Assembly: GCA_023423975.1 (NCBI GenBank)
Contig: JAFAEO010000073.1
Location: 310,001 to 374,000, forward strand
Source: Pseudomonadota bacterium
GTDB lineage: Bacteria > Pseudomonadota > Gammaproteobacteria > Burkholderiales > Burkholderiaceae_B
Length of the DNA: 64,000 nt
Reading direction: 5' to 3'
The position numbers and the translations under genes are program-made. Below, one piece after another: positions 33,013 through 41,863 of this stretch (position 1 is its first letter; the number at the start of each line of letters is the position of its first letter). The notes under the pieces were generated by a model, which worked only from the letters and a program-made list of their open reading frames with translations, was not told where the DNA came from and ran no database searches.

Positions 33013-35445
33013 TCACACATTCAGGGTTTCAAGTTCCGGAGCCGCGATTCTTTTCTGTACACGGTCCTCCCAGGGGTCCTGTTCGAAGGACAAGGCAAAA
33101 CGCAGTCGCTCATACAACGCCGCGCGATTCTCGGCGTTGCCGATCACCTGTTCTTTTGCGTGCTCCAGACCAACCCGTGCCAGGTAATGGACGGTGCGTT
33201 CCAGGTAAAAGGCCTCTTCGCGATACAGCTGCAAAAAAGCGCCGCAATACTGCAACACTTCTTCCTGCGTTTCGACCTTGACAAAAAATTGTGCGACTTC
33301 CGTTTTGATGCCACCATTGCCGCCAACATAGATTTCCCAGCCGGAATCGACCGCAATAATGCCCACATCCTTGATTCCGGATTCGGAACAATTGCGCGGG
33401 CAGCCTGACACCGCAAGCTTTACTTTGTGCGGGCTCCACATCCCTACCAAATCCTTTTCAAGGGCAATCCCCATGCCGGTGGAATCCTGCGTGCCAAAGC
33501 GGCAGAATTCGCTGCCTACGCAAGTCTTCACGGTACGCAGGCTCTTGCCATACGCATGGCCCGAAGGCATGTCCAGGTCCTTCCAGACACTGGTCAAATC
33601 TTCCTTGCGCACGCCTAGCAAATCAATTCGTTGCCCGCCAGTCACCTTGACCATGGGAATCGCGTATTTATCTGCCACATCTGCAATTTTTCTGAGTTCT
33701 GCCGAATTGGTGACTCCGCCCCAGATGCGCGGCACAACGGAATAGGTGCCATCTTTCTGAATATTGGCATGCATGCGCTCGTTCACCAGACGCGAGGCGC
33801 CATCATCAACGGCCTCGCCCGGCCAAGTGGACAGCAGATAATAGTTAAGCGCAGGCCTGCAGGTCGCGCAGCCATCAGGTGTTCGCCATTCCATGAAATG
33901 CATGGCATCTGCAATGCTGGTCAGATGTTGCTGGCGAATCACCTTGCGCGCCTGACCGTGTGTCACATCGGTGCAGCCACAAATGGGTCGTGCCGATTTT
34001 GGCTTTACATCAGCGGCGCCGCCAACACAATTGATCAGGATCTGCTCCACCAGCCCGGTGCATGACCCGCAGGAACTGGCGGCCTTGGTATGCTTTTTGA
34101 TGTCATCAACGGTAAACAGGCCCTGTTCGCGGATCGCCTTGACGATGGTGCCTTTGCACACGCCGTTACAGCCGCAGACCTCTGCGCTGTCGGGCATACC
34201 CGCCACCTTGTTCTCGCCAGCGTGGCCGGTATCGCCCACCGCCCCTTCGCCAAACATTAACTGGTCGCGAATTTCATGAATCGATCTGCCTTCGCGAATC
34301 AAGCGAAAGTACCAGGCGCCATCTGCTGTGTCGCCATAAAGGCAGGCGCCCACCAGCTTGTTGTCGTGCACCACCAGTTTTTTGTATATCCCGCCTTCGG
34401 GATCGGCCAAGGTAATGCAATCGGTTTTGGCATCCCCCATGAAATCACCGGCTGAAAATACGTCAATACCCGTCACTTTCAATTTGGTGGAGGTCACACT
34501 GCCCTCATAACGCGCGATGCCATACATGGCCAGGTGATTGGCCGCCACCTTGGCCTGTTCAAAGAGCGGCGCAACCAGGCCGTAGGCAGTGCCACGATGA
34601 CTCACACACTCGCCCACCGCGTAAATACTCGGATCATAAGTCTGCATGGTGTCGCTGACCACAATGCCGCGATCAATATGTAATCCTGCACTGGCAGCCA
34701 GTGTAACGTTGGGACGAATGCCCACGGCCATAACCACCAGATCGGCAGGCATCTCATGGCCATTGGCAAAACGGATCGCTCCGACTCGCCCCTGGCCATC
34801 ATCGACAATTTCCCTGGTCTGATGCGCCATCAAAAATTGCAGGCCCCGCGCTTCCAGGCTGGCGCGCAGCATGTTGGCGGCCTGCGCATCAAGCTGGCGA
34901 TCCAGCAGCGTGTCGCCCAGGTGCACCACCGTAACCGTCATGCCGCGCACAGCCAGGCCATTGGCCGCCTCCAGTCCCAGCAGGCCACCGCCGATGACCA
35001 CTGCATGGCGCCGCTCGCCTGCGGCTTCGATCATCAGGTTCACATCGTTGATATCACGAAAGGTCACAACGCCATCCAGCGTATTGCCTGGCACCGGCAG
35101 GATAAACGGATTGGAGCCAGTGGCCAGCAGCAGCCGGTCGTAAGGAACGACTGTGCCGTCCGCGGTATACACCTGTCGACGTACCCGGTCTATGGTGGTG
35201 ACCGACTGGTTCATCAACAAGTTAATATTATTGTTGTCATACCAGGACTGATCGTTCAGGATAATATCCTGGATAGTCTGTTCACCCGTCAGTACCGGCG
35301 ACAGCAGTATCCGGTTGTAATTGGGATAGGCTTCGCTGCCAATAATGGTAATGTCGTACAGCTGATCGTCCAGTTTGAGCAACTCTTCGATAGTGCGAAC
35401 GCCAGCCATCCCATTGCCGATCAGTACCAGTTTGCGTTTTTTCAT
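33013..35445 (-). CDS. nirB: Nitrite reductase (NADH) large subunit
   Basis: Reduces nitrite to ammonium in the cytosol with electrons from NAD(P)H. The protein has 810 residues: an FAD/NAD-binding oxidoreductase part (LVLIGNGMAGVRTIEELL, GGGLLGLEAANGLA), two BFD-like [2Fe-2S] segments (CGCNGVCKG with CGSCTG; CGCTDVTHG with CATCRP), and a siroheme/[4Fe-4S] domain (CVGSEFCRFGTQDS, SGCPRNCSES). The frame is open to 35463, but MKKRKLVLIGNG is the family start. Confidence 0.96.
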   Translation of the reverse strand: MKKRKLVLIGNGMAGVRTIEELLKLDDQLYDITIIGSEAYPNYNRILLSPVLTGEQTIQDIILNDQSWYDNNNINLLMNQSVTTIDRVRRQVYTADGTVVPYDRLLLATGSNPFILPVPGNTLDGVVTFRDINDVNLMIEAAGERRHAVVIGGGLLGLEAANGLAVRGMTVTVVHLGDTLLDRQLDAQAANMLRASLEARGLQFLMAHQTREIVDDGQGRVGAIRFANGHEMPADLVVMAVGIRPNVTLAASAGLHIDRGIVVSDTMQTYDPSIYAVGECVSHRGTAYGLVAPLFEQAKVAANHLAMYGIARYEGSVTSTKLKVTGIDVFSAGDFMGDAKTDCITLADPEGGIYKKLVVHDNKLVGACLYGDTADGAWYFRLIREGRSIHEIRDQLMFGEGAVGDTGHAGENKVAGMPDSAEVCGCNGVCKGTIVKAIREQGLFTVDDIKKHTKAASSCGSCTGLVEQILINCVGGAADVKPKSARPICGCTDVTHGQARKVIRQQHLTSIADAMHFMEWRTPDGCATCRPALNYYLLSTWPGEAVDDGASRLVNERMHANIQKDGTYSVVPRIWGGVTNSAELRKIADVADKYAIPMVKVTGGQRIDLLGVRKEDLTSVWKDLDMPSGHAYGKSLRTVKTCVGSEFCRFGTQDSTGMGIALEKDLVGMWSPHKVKLAVSGCPRNCSESGIKDVGIIAVDSGWEIYVGGNGGIKTEVAQFFVKVETQEEVLQYCGAFLQLYREEAFYLERTVHYLARVGLEHAKEQVIGNAENRAALYERLRFALSFEQDPWEDRVQKRIAAPELETLNV

Positions 35446-35483
35446 GATATTGCCTGTATTCATTTGTGATTGATCATCGGGCC

Positions 35484-36350
35484 TTAAGCGACCACTGCAC
35501 TGTCCTGTTCCTGAACGATCTGTTCAGCCTGATCAGCCTCGACCAGTGCAAGACGGGTGCCCTGCTCGGGATTCGAGTAGCGTTGATGCAAAAACTTCAT
35601 GACTGCGGCACGATATTGCAGATAGCGCGGATCGGCAGCCAGTGCCACACGATCTCGACGGGCCGGCAGCTGTATCGGCAGGATCTGGCCGATTGTGGCT
35701 GCCGGCCCATTGGTCAGCATCACAATCCGGTCCGACAGAAGTACCGCTTCGTCCACATCGTGCGTCACCATCACAACGGTGCTTTGCGTGCGCTTGACGA
35801 TGCGCAACAAGGCATCCTGTAAATGCGCGCGTGTCAGGGCATCAAGCGCGCCAAAAGGTTCGTCCATCAGCAACACCTTGGGTTCGATGGCCAGCGCCCG
35901 CGCGATGCCTACCCGCTGCTTCATGCCGCCTGAAATTTCACGGGGATACTTGCTGCTGGCATGCGCCAGATCTACCAGCTCCAGGGCGGCGGCCGTGCGT
36001 TCACGCAGACGCGCTTTGGTATCACTGGCGCCGAAAACGCGTTCCACTGCCAGATAGACATTTTGAAAACAGGTAAACCACGGCAGCAGCGAATGGTTCT
36101 GAAACACCATGGCCCGATCCGGCCCGGGTCCTGCTATTTCGCGCTGATCACAAATGAGCACGCCGCTGCTGGGCTTACTCAAACCGGCAATGAGATTGAG
36201 CAACGTGGATTTGCCGCAACCCGAATGCCCGATCAGCGATACAAACTCTCCCTTGCGGATCGCCAGGTTGATGTTGTTCAGCGCGGTAAACGGCCCGTGG
36301 GCGGTATCGAAAATCTGACTGACCGATTCAACTGCAACATACTTTTCCAT
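35484..36350 (-). CDS. nrtD: Nitrate ABC transporter ATP-binding protein
   Basis: A 288-residue ATPase of the nitrate/sulfonate/taurine class. Walker A is GHSGCGKST, the signature is ISGGMKQRVGIARAL, Walker B is VLLMDEPFGALD, and the H-loop is VTHDVDEAV. There is no fused NrtA-like domain, so it is NrtD rather than NrtC. It lies four bases after the permease gene. Its C-terminus is about 30 residues longer than a minimal ATPase. Confidence 0.93.
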   Translation of the reverse strand: MEKYVAVESVSQIFDTAHGPFTALNNINLAIRKGEFVSLIGHSGCGKSTLLNLIAGLSKPSSGVLICDQREIAGPGPDRAMVFQNHSLLPWFTCFQNVYLAVERVFGASDTKARLRERTAAALELVDLAHASSKYPREISGGMKQRVGIARALAIEPKVLLMDEPFGALDALTRAHLQDALLRIVKRTQSTVVMVTHDVDEAVLLSDRIVMLTNGPAATIGQILPIQLPARRDRVALAADPRYLQYRAAVMKFLHQRYSNPEQGTRLALVEADQAEQIVQEQDSAVVA

Positions 36351-36353
36351 GCG

Positions 36354-37175
36354 TTACTCCTCGGTAAAGGCAAAGCGTCGGGCCACAGCCAGCAACGCGG
36401 CATCAAGCAGCAGGCCGACCAGGCCGATAATGAAAATGGCGATAATGATGTGCTGCACATTCAGGTTGTTCCATTCATCCCAAAGCCAGAAGCCGATTCC
36501 GGTGCCGCCGGTCAGCATCTCTGCTGCCACGATCACCAGCCAGGCGGTACCAATAGACAGACGCACACCTGTCAGCACATACGGCAGGACCGAGGGCAGA
36601 AGAATACTGGTCAGCACCTTGCGCTCAGACAAATTCAACACCCTGGCAATGTTCAGATAGTCGGCGGGTACCCGCGCTACGCCGTCTGCCGTATTGATGA
36701 TCATCGGCCAGATGGAACAGATAAAAATGGCCCAGATAGCAGCCGGCTCTGCAGCCCGGAATATCAGCAATCCCAGCGGCAACCAGGCCAGTGGCGAGAC
36801 CGGGCGCAGCAGGCTGATCACAGGCGCCGTCATTTTGCGTATCGGCGCATAACGACCGATAATGAACCCCGCAGGAATGCCGACCAGCGCCGCCAGGCCA
36901 AACCCGACTCCAACACGCCATAGCGACGCCAGCACGTTCCAGCCGATCCCCACGTCATTCGGGCCGTTGCGGTAGAACGGATCCTGGAACAGCGTTATCG
37001 CTGCCTGCAAGGTGGCCAACGGTGTGGGGATGCCGGCAATTTTGCCTGCAATCATCTCCCAGACAATGACAACTGTCATCAGTCCGATGAGGGGATAACC
37101 CAGTCGGCCCAGCCAGGCCATAACTGGAAGTCCGGTCCATGGCGGCGTGGTAACTGCTTTTGTTGCTGTGTTCAT
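36354..37175 (-). CDS. nrtB: Nitrate ABC transporter permease
   Basis: A 273-residue inner-membrane permease with about six helices and the BPD_transp_1 motif around WAIFICSIWPMIINTADGVARVP, which contacts the ATPase (the EAA loop). GAGGAGAAACGG before the ATG at 37175 selects this start over an open frame to 37244. It stands between the binding protein and ATPase genes. Confidence 0.93.
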   Translation of the reverse strand: MNTATKAVTTPPWTGLPVMAWLGRLGYPLIGLMTVVIVWEMIAGKIAGIPTPLATLQAAITLFQDPFYRNGPNDVGIGWNVLASLWRVGVGFGLAALVGIPAGFIIGRYAPIRKMTAPVISLLRPVSPLAWLPLGLLIFRAAEPAAIWAIFICSIWPMIINTADGVARVPADYLNIARVLNLSERKVLTSILLPSVLPYVLTGVRLSIGTAWLVIVAAEMLTGGTGIGFWLWDEWNNLNVQHIIIAIFIIGLVGLLLDAALLAVARRFAFTEE

Positions 37176-37189
37176 CCGTTTCTCCTCAA

Positions 37190-38521
37190 TTACACATGAA
37201 CGGCAAAACCTTCGGCATAGGCCGCCGGATCGCTGCCATCCCAAAGTACGCCATCGATCAGCGTCGAAGACCGGTTTTCGCTGGCAGGCAAAGGCGTGCC
37301 ACTGGCCTGGGCGGCCGCCTTGTAGATGTCGATGCGATTGATTTTTTTTGCCACAGCCAGATAGTCAGGATGTGATTTGAGCAGGCCCCAACGCTTTTGC
37401 TGGGTCAGGAACCACATGCCGTCGCTCAGATAAGGAAAGGTTGCCGCCCCGTCGCCATAAAACCGCATGGGATGCGCGCTGTCTGCAACCGTTCCGATGC
37501 CGTTGTCGTACTTGCCCAGCATGCGGCCGATAATCACATCGGCCTGTGTATTGACATAGGACTTGGCGGCAATGACCTTGGCCGTTTGCTCGATATTGGC
37601 CGGCGAGCTGTCGATCCATCTGCCGGCTTCAAGAATCGCTGCCGTCACAGCCCGGGCGGTATTGGGATACTGGTCTGCAAATCTGCCCGTCGTACCCAGC
37701 ACTTTTTCCGGATGATCCTGCCAGATTTCCTGTGTGGTCACTGCCGTGAAGCCGATCTTGTCGATCACCGCCCGTGCGTTCCAGGGTTCGCCCACGCAGT
37801 ACCCATCCATATTGCCGATCATCATATTGGCCACCATTTGCGGGGGTGGCACGGTAATCACACGAACATCGTTAAATGGATGAATATCATGCGCAGCCAG
37901 CCAATAATAAAGCCACATGGCATGCGTGCTGGTGGGAAAGGTTTGCGCGAACGTCAGTTGCCGATCCAGCGTTGCCATGGTTTTTTTCAGTGATGTGCCG
38001 TCTGATACGCCGCGCTCGTGCAATGCCTTGGCAAGCGTAATGCCCTGCCCGTTCTGATTGAGCCCCATGAGCACGGCCATGTCGGTTTGCGGACCACCAA
38101 TCCCCACCTGCAGGCCGTAAATCATCCCGTACAATGCATGCGCGCAATCCAGATTGCCATTGATGAGCTTGTCGCGCACGGCGGCCCAGGACGCTTCCTT
38201 GCTGGGGATAATCTTCACCCCGTATTTTTTGTCGATGCCCAGCTCAGCCGCCATGATCACCGACGCGCAATCTGTCAAGGGAATGAAACCGATCCTGACC
38301 TCGGTCTTTTCCGGCGCGTCCGAACCGGCGGCCCAGGCGCCATGGCGCAAAAAGGGATCTGCCAAACCTAGTGCTCCCATGCCCGCAGCCGAGCGCGCCA
38401 CCGACAGCATCCATTGCCGCCGATATACGCTACCCGGCGCAATCGCACCCTGTGCTGCGTTGCTGCGGGCGCAAACCCCGTCCGATTTGCCTGTTGCGTC
38501 CGTTTTCTTCCGACTGTTCAT
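37190..38521 (-). CDS. nrtA: Nitrate ABC transporter substrate-binding protein, Tat-type signal
   Basis: A 443-residue binding protein of the NrtA/CmpA class. The N-terminus has YRRQWMLSVARSAAGMGALG, a twin-arginine signal, ending near AWA. VRIGFIPLTDCASVIMAAELG begins the mature ligand-binding fold, and GYCVGEPWNARAV is typical of nitrate binders. The signal argues for a periplasmic transporter role rather than the cytoplasmic sensor NasS. GGGG five bases before the second of two ATGs favours 38521. It is the first gene after the regulated leader. Confidence 0.92.
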   Translation of the reverse strand: MNSRKKTDATGKSDGVCARSNAAQGAIAPGSVYRRQWMLSVARSAAGMGALGLADPFLRHGAWAAGSDAPEKTEVRIGFIPLTDCASVIMAAELGIDKKYGVKIIPSKEASWAAVRDKLINGNLDCAHALYGMIYGLQVGIGGPQTDMAVLMGLNQNGQGITLAKALHERGVSDGTSLKKTMATLDRQLTFAQTFPTSTHAMWLYYWLAAHDIHPFNDVRVITVPPPQMVANMMIGNMDGYCVGEPWNARAVIDKIGFTAVTTQEIWQDHPEKVLGTTGRFADQYPNTARAVTAAILEAGRWIDSSPANIEQTAKVIAAKSYVNTQADVIIGRMLGKYDNGIGTVADSAHPMRFYGDGAATFPYLSDGMWFLTQQKRWGLLKSHPDYLAVAKKINRIDIYKAAAQASGTPLPASENRSSTLIDGVLWDGSDPAAYAEGFAVHV

Positions 38522-38530
38522 CATTACCCC

Positions 38531-38592
38531 AAAATAAAAAGCGTCCTGCGGATACGTTTTTGAGAACGTACCTGCAGGACGCCGTTGTCCTG
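38531..38592 (-). terminator. Leader terminator with overlapping antiterminator hairpin P2
   Basis: On the minus strand GCGTCCTGC and GCAGGACGC (plus-strand 38574-38582 and 38541-38549) form a nine-base stem followed by TTTTTATTTT (38531-38540): an intrinsic terminator about ten bases before nrtA. Its 5' arm overlaps the hairpin CAGGAC-AACGGC-GTCCTG (38575-38592), whose six-base loop has A at position 1 and G at 4. The two structures cannot coexist. Confidence 0.8.
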
Positions 38593-38610
38593 AATGCTGT
38601 CATTGATTGA

Positions 38611-38632
38611 TGACGACCGCCATTGGCCTTCA
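38611..38632 (-). promoter_or_regulatory. ANTAR-target hairpin P1 in the nas leader
   Basis: On the minus strand TGAAGGCC and GGTCGTCA pair (with one G-U pair and one mismatch) around the six-base loop AATGGC, again with A1 and G4. With P2 downstream this gives the two-hexaloop motif known as the target of ANTAR antiterminators. Confidence 0.7.
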
Positions 38633-38642
38633 CGACAACTTA

Positions 38643-38658
38643 AGCAAGTTGCATGCCA
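38643..38658 (-). promoter_or_regulatory. Sigma-54 promoter of the nitrate assimilation operon
   Basis: On the minus strand TGGCATG-N4-TTGCT fits the -24/-12 consensus at every defined position (GG at -24, GC at -12). The start is predicted near 38632, exactly at the first base of hairpin P1. Confidence 0.8.
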
Positions 38659-38779
38659 ATCTTTCTGCCGTAGAGTGACAAATCACCTTGAGTGACTGCT
38701 GCAACAGGGATTTTTGACTGCGGCCGGGCTGAGCTACCGCGCGGGCGCCCTCCAGGATGAACCTCTTGGATGACGCAGC

Positions 38780-38796
38780 GCACAACAACGGTGCAT
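38780..38796. promoter_or_regulatory. Candidate NtrC enhancer site
   Basis: GCAC (38781-38784), seven bases, GTGC (38792-38795) fits the NtrC dyad GCAC-N7-GTGC and lies about 150 bases upstream of the predicted sigma-54 start. A weaker half-match GCAC-N7-GGGC occurs at 38842-38856. The rest of the nrtA-nasT gap shows no other clear element. Confidence 0.5.
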
Positions 38797-38924
38797 GCCC
38801 CGCTTGCTGCCGCCGATCCGCCACATCGCCGGGAGCGGGACGCACTCAAAACGGGCACCGCTTGCGGCTGTAGTTGACAAAAAGCGGCACGCCTTTTGCT
38901 TTATTGAACCAAGAGGAAAGAAAA

Positions 38925-39491
38925 ATGCTGAATGTGATGTTGATCCGTGATGAACAGAACGATGCCCTGCGCGACAAACTGCAGGCTGCCGGCATTCACG
39001 TCGTGGCCGAACTATCGCCGCTGGCCGATTTTGCAGCTGCGCTGGCGGGCATCAAACCCGATGTTGTGCTGGTCAGCGCCGATGCCTCCTGTCGCGATAC
39101 GCTGGAAGGTCTCTGCATGCGCTCGCATGACAGCGCACTGCCGGTGGTCATGTTTACCAATGACAATGATCGCAGCTTCATGCAGGCCTCCATCAGGGCG
39201 GGTGTTGCCGCCTATGTCGTAGGCGAGGTCCCTGCGGCCCGCCTGCTCTCATTGCTGGATGTGGCCATCGAACGTTTCGCGCTGGAAAGCGCGCGCCGCC
39301 TGGAACTTAATGACACCAGGCAGCGTTTGGCCGAACGCCAGGATGTTGAAAAAGCCAAAGGCATTCTGATGAAAATGCACGGGGTAGACGAAGACCAGGC
39401 CTATCGGATGCTGCGCAAAAAAGCCATGCAGACCCAGCGCCGGATCGGCCAGATCGCAGCGGCATTGATCGAAGCGCATACGTTTCTGTAG
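38925..39491 (+). CDS. nasT: ANTAR-domain antiterminator NasT
   Basis: A 188-residue regulator. The N-terminal receiver-like domain (1-120) reads MLNVMLIRDEQNDALRDKL and PDVVLVSADAS. An ANTAR RNA-binding domain (about 130-188) has RQDVEKAKGILMKMHGVDED, then YRMLRKKAMQTQRRIGQIA. AGAGGAAAG before the ATG at 38925 fixes the start. It is divergent from the nitrate operon whose leader carries ANTAR-type hairpins, so antitermination of that operon is the likely job. The usual partner nasS is not next to it. Confidence 0.93.
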   Translation: MLNVMLIRDEQNDALRDKLQAAGIHVVAELSPLADFAAALAGIKPDVVLVSADASCRDTLEGLCMRSHDSALPVVMFTNDNDRSFMQASIRAGVAAYVVGEVPAARLLSLLDVAIERFALESARRLELNDTRQRLAERQDVEKAKGILMKMHGVDEDQAYRMLRKKAMQTQRRIGQIAAALIEAHTFL

Positions 39492-39572
39492 GCCGTATTG
39501 ATGCGGGCTATATGAATGCAGGTCGTATCCGCTTGCTGCAGGACCTCTCTTCGGCTGCCGCGGCACATTCCC

Positions 39573-41576
39573 CTAGACTGGCAGCCGGCCCGTCGTTACC
39601 TGCTTTTGCAACTGGGAAAACGAACAGATATGGCCTGCCAGCGCGCTGGCCATGACCGTGGCAGGGCTGCCCAGCCACACGTTACCCGGCCCGGATCGCC
39701 CCGGAAAATTGCGGTTAATCGCGCTGATGGTGGTTTGGCCCGCGTCGGTCGAGGAACCAGGCCCGCAGTTAGCGCAGGCCCCGCAAGACGGCTGCAATAT
39801 TTTTGCGCCCATGCGTTCGAATACCTGGTCATAGCCTTGTTGCACGCAATAGTCGCGAACCGCCGTGGTGCCGTACTGCAAATACAGTTGCACATGGGGC
39901 GCCACATGCAGGCCTTGCTGCAACCCCCAGGCTAATACAGCGTGATACTGATCAAAATCTTCGCGCTTGCCGGCCGTGCAGGAGCCGCCATAGGCAATGT
40001 CGATGACGACGGTTTCTCCCAAAGAGGCCACCGGCTGTCCGTTGCCCGGGTCACCGGGGGCAGCCACCAGTACGTCCAGCGCTGAACAGTCCACTGTAAT
40101 TTGTTGTTCGTAGCAGGCGCCCGGGTCACTATGCATCCAGTCGGCCAGTGCAAAATCCACGCCCCGGCGTTCCTTCAGAAACTGCGCAGTTTGGGCATCG
40201 GGAGCAACAATGCCGGTAAAGCCACCCAGTTCCGCACACATATTGGTCAGCGTCGCCCGTTCGTCCACCGACAGGCCATCGATGACTTCGCCGGTAAATT
40301 CAAACACCCTGCCCACCCCCTTGCCGGCCCGTATTTGCGGCAGCGCCAGCAAATACAGGACGATGTCCTTGGCCGCCACGCCGGCTGGCAGAGTGCCCTG
40401 CAGCCGAACCAGAATGCAAGGCGGCACCGTAATGCGGACGGCACCGGTCATAAAGGCATTGGCCATATCGGTGGTGCCCACCCCAAAGGCGACACAACCC
40501 AGGGCTCCGCTATGCGGGGTATGCGAATCTGTACCAACCACCACTTGTCCGGGAAGGGCATAATGTTCGGCCATCATTGCGTGTGAAATACCTGCGACGT
40601 TGCTGCCGTCATCCTGCAGGGCTTCGTTCTCGGTCAACGTACGGTGCCAGCGCAGGCCGGTTGCCTTCACAAAATCACGATGGGCCTGGCACATGCGCAG
40701 CATGTTGGGCACCAGCCCCTGACGCAGATGCGCTGGACTCTCGTGTATATAGGAAGTGTGATCCTCGAAGGCAATGATTTTTTCGGTATCAAACAAATGC
40801 AACGGCGCGGTATAGCTCTGGTACAGCATATGCGCCGCCATGCCGGTGTAATACTCGTGGATGAAACGCCAGTCGGCACGCAGAAAGATACCTGTGCCTG
40901 GCGTCAGATCGGTGCCGGTCTGCTCCGTGCGCAAAACATGCCGGGCAATGATTTTTTCAAACAACGTCTGCGGTTTACCGCTGACCGCAGCGGTCTGCGG
41001 ACGACTCCTGGCAAGATAGCGTTTGCCATAATCGAGCAGTCCGCCGCTGCGCAGGATAGCCTGGGTCAGCACATCACGCTCTTGCAGGATCTGTTCAAGT
41101 GTAATGCTTTGGCCGGCCCGCAACTGCGCCAGCAGCGCGAAATTGGTAGACGTCAGCAACCCGATATTATCGGCATTCTGCCGATAGATCCGCTCAAAGC
41201 TGCGCGCAAACACCAGGCGCACGCCGGCATGCTTTTCGGCCGCCGGGCTATGCTCGCGCGACGATCCCTTGCCATAACGGTTGCCCGCCACAACCACTTC
41301 AATACCGGCCTGTCTGACGGCATCCCTGGCAATTGGTGTGCGAGCACCTGCCTGTACTCCGGTATAGGCAAACCCGCCAAGCTTGTCGTCATAGTGTGAC
41401 ATGATGGCCACCGGCGTGATTTCATCGGTAGAAATATCGTCCCGCAACACAATATCGGCGTATGCATCGGGCAATACAGGCGCGTCCGGTTGCAGACAGG
41501 CTTCAATCACTTGCGGATCGTTGGCAAGATACAGAAAGCGGTCAAAGGCGAAAGGGGTGATCGTGGACTCGTTCAT
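39573..41576 (-). CDS. Aconitase-family hydro-lyase with swivel domain first
   Basis: A 667-residue protein with the aconitase domains permuted. The swivel domain comes first (about 25-185; GNRYGKGSSREHSPAAEKHAG), then the catalytic part (from about 220). That part has VVGTDSHTPHSGALGCVAFGVG and the cluster ligands in GGSCTAGKREDF and PSCGACANCGPG. Standard AcnA has the swivel domain last; AcnB has it first but with a HEAT-like leader that is absent here. The substrate could be citrate, a methylcitrate derivative or an isopropylmalate-like acid. The frame is open to 41615, but the ATG at 41576 follows AGGA. Confidence 0.85.
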   Translation of the reverse strand: MNESTITPFAFDRFLYLANDPQVIEACLQPDAPVLPDAYADIVLRDDISTDEITPVAIMSHYDDKLGGFAYTGVQAGARTPIARDAVRQAGIEVVVAGNRYGKGSSREHSPAAEKHAGVRLVFARSFERIYRQNADNIGLLTSTNFALLAQLRAGQSITLEQILQERDVLTQAILRSGGLLDYGKRYLARSRPQTAAVSGKPQTLFEKIIARHVLRTEQTGTDLTPGTGIFLRADWRFIHEYYTGMAAHMLYQSYTAPLHLFDTEKIIAFEDHTSYIHESPAHLRQGLVPNMLRMCQAHRDFVKATGLRWHRTLTENEALQDDGSNVAGISHAMMAEHYALPGQVVVGTDSHTPHSGALGCVAFGVGTTDMANAFMTGAVRITVPPCILVRLQGTLPAGVAAKDIVLYLLALPQIRAGKGVGRVFEFTGEVIDGLSVDERATLTNMCAELGGFTGIVAPDAQTAQFLKERRGVDFALADWMHSDPGACYEQQITVDCSALDVLVAAPGDPGNGQPVASLGETVVIDIAYGGSCTAGKREDFDQYHAVLAWGLQQGLHVAPHVQLYLQYGTTAVRDYCVQQGYDQVFERMGAKILQPSCGACANCGPGSSTDAGQTTISAINRNFPGRSGPGNVWLGSPATVMASALAGHICSFSQLQKQVTTGRLPV

Positions 41577-41745
41577 CACTGCAATTTCCTGAGGGTTACG
41601 CACTATTATTATCAACTTCTATTATCGCGCATCACACGTGCAATATGAGGCCGACCATACAATGGCTGCCGTTTTTGTCCACTGGACAATGGCAACTGCA
41701 AGCCATATCGCCAGCGCTTTTTTTTCAATTGCAATTGACTCCAAA

Positions 41746-41773
41746 TTGGTCACGCGCAGACAGCAGGTAGAAT
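41746..41773 (+). promoter_or_regulatory. Weak promoter candidate before the DUF4239 gene
   Basis: TTGGTC (41746-41751), a 16-base spacer and TAGAAT (41768-41773), about 90 bases before the plus-strand gene in the divergent 287-base gap. Otherwise this gap shows nothing. Confidence 0.35.
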
Positions 41774-41863
41774 ACAAAAGGCCATAATTCCGGATTGACC
41801 GTTTTGTGACCCCATACATGATGAATTACATTATCTGCACTGCCGCCGCCCGCGAGGAAAGTC

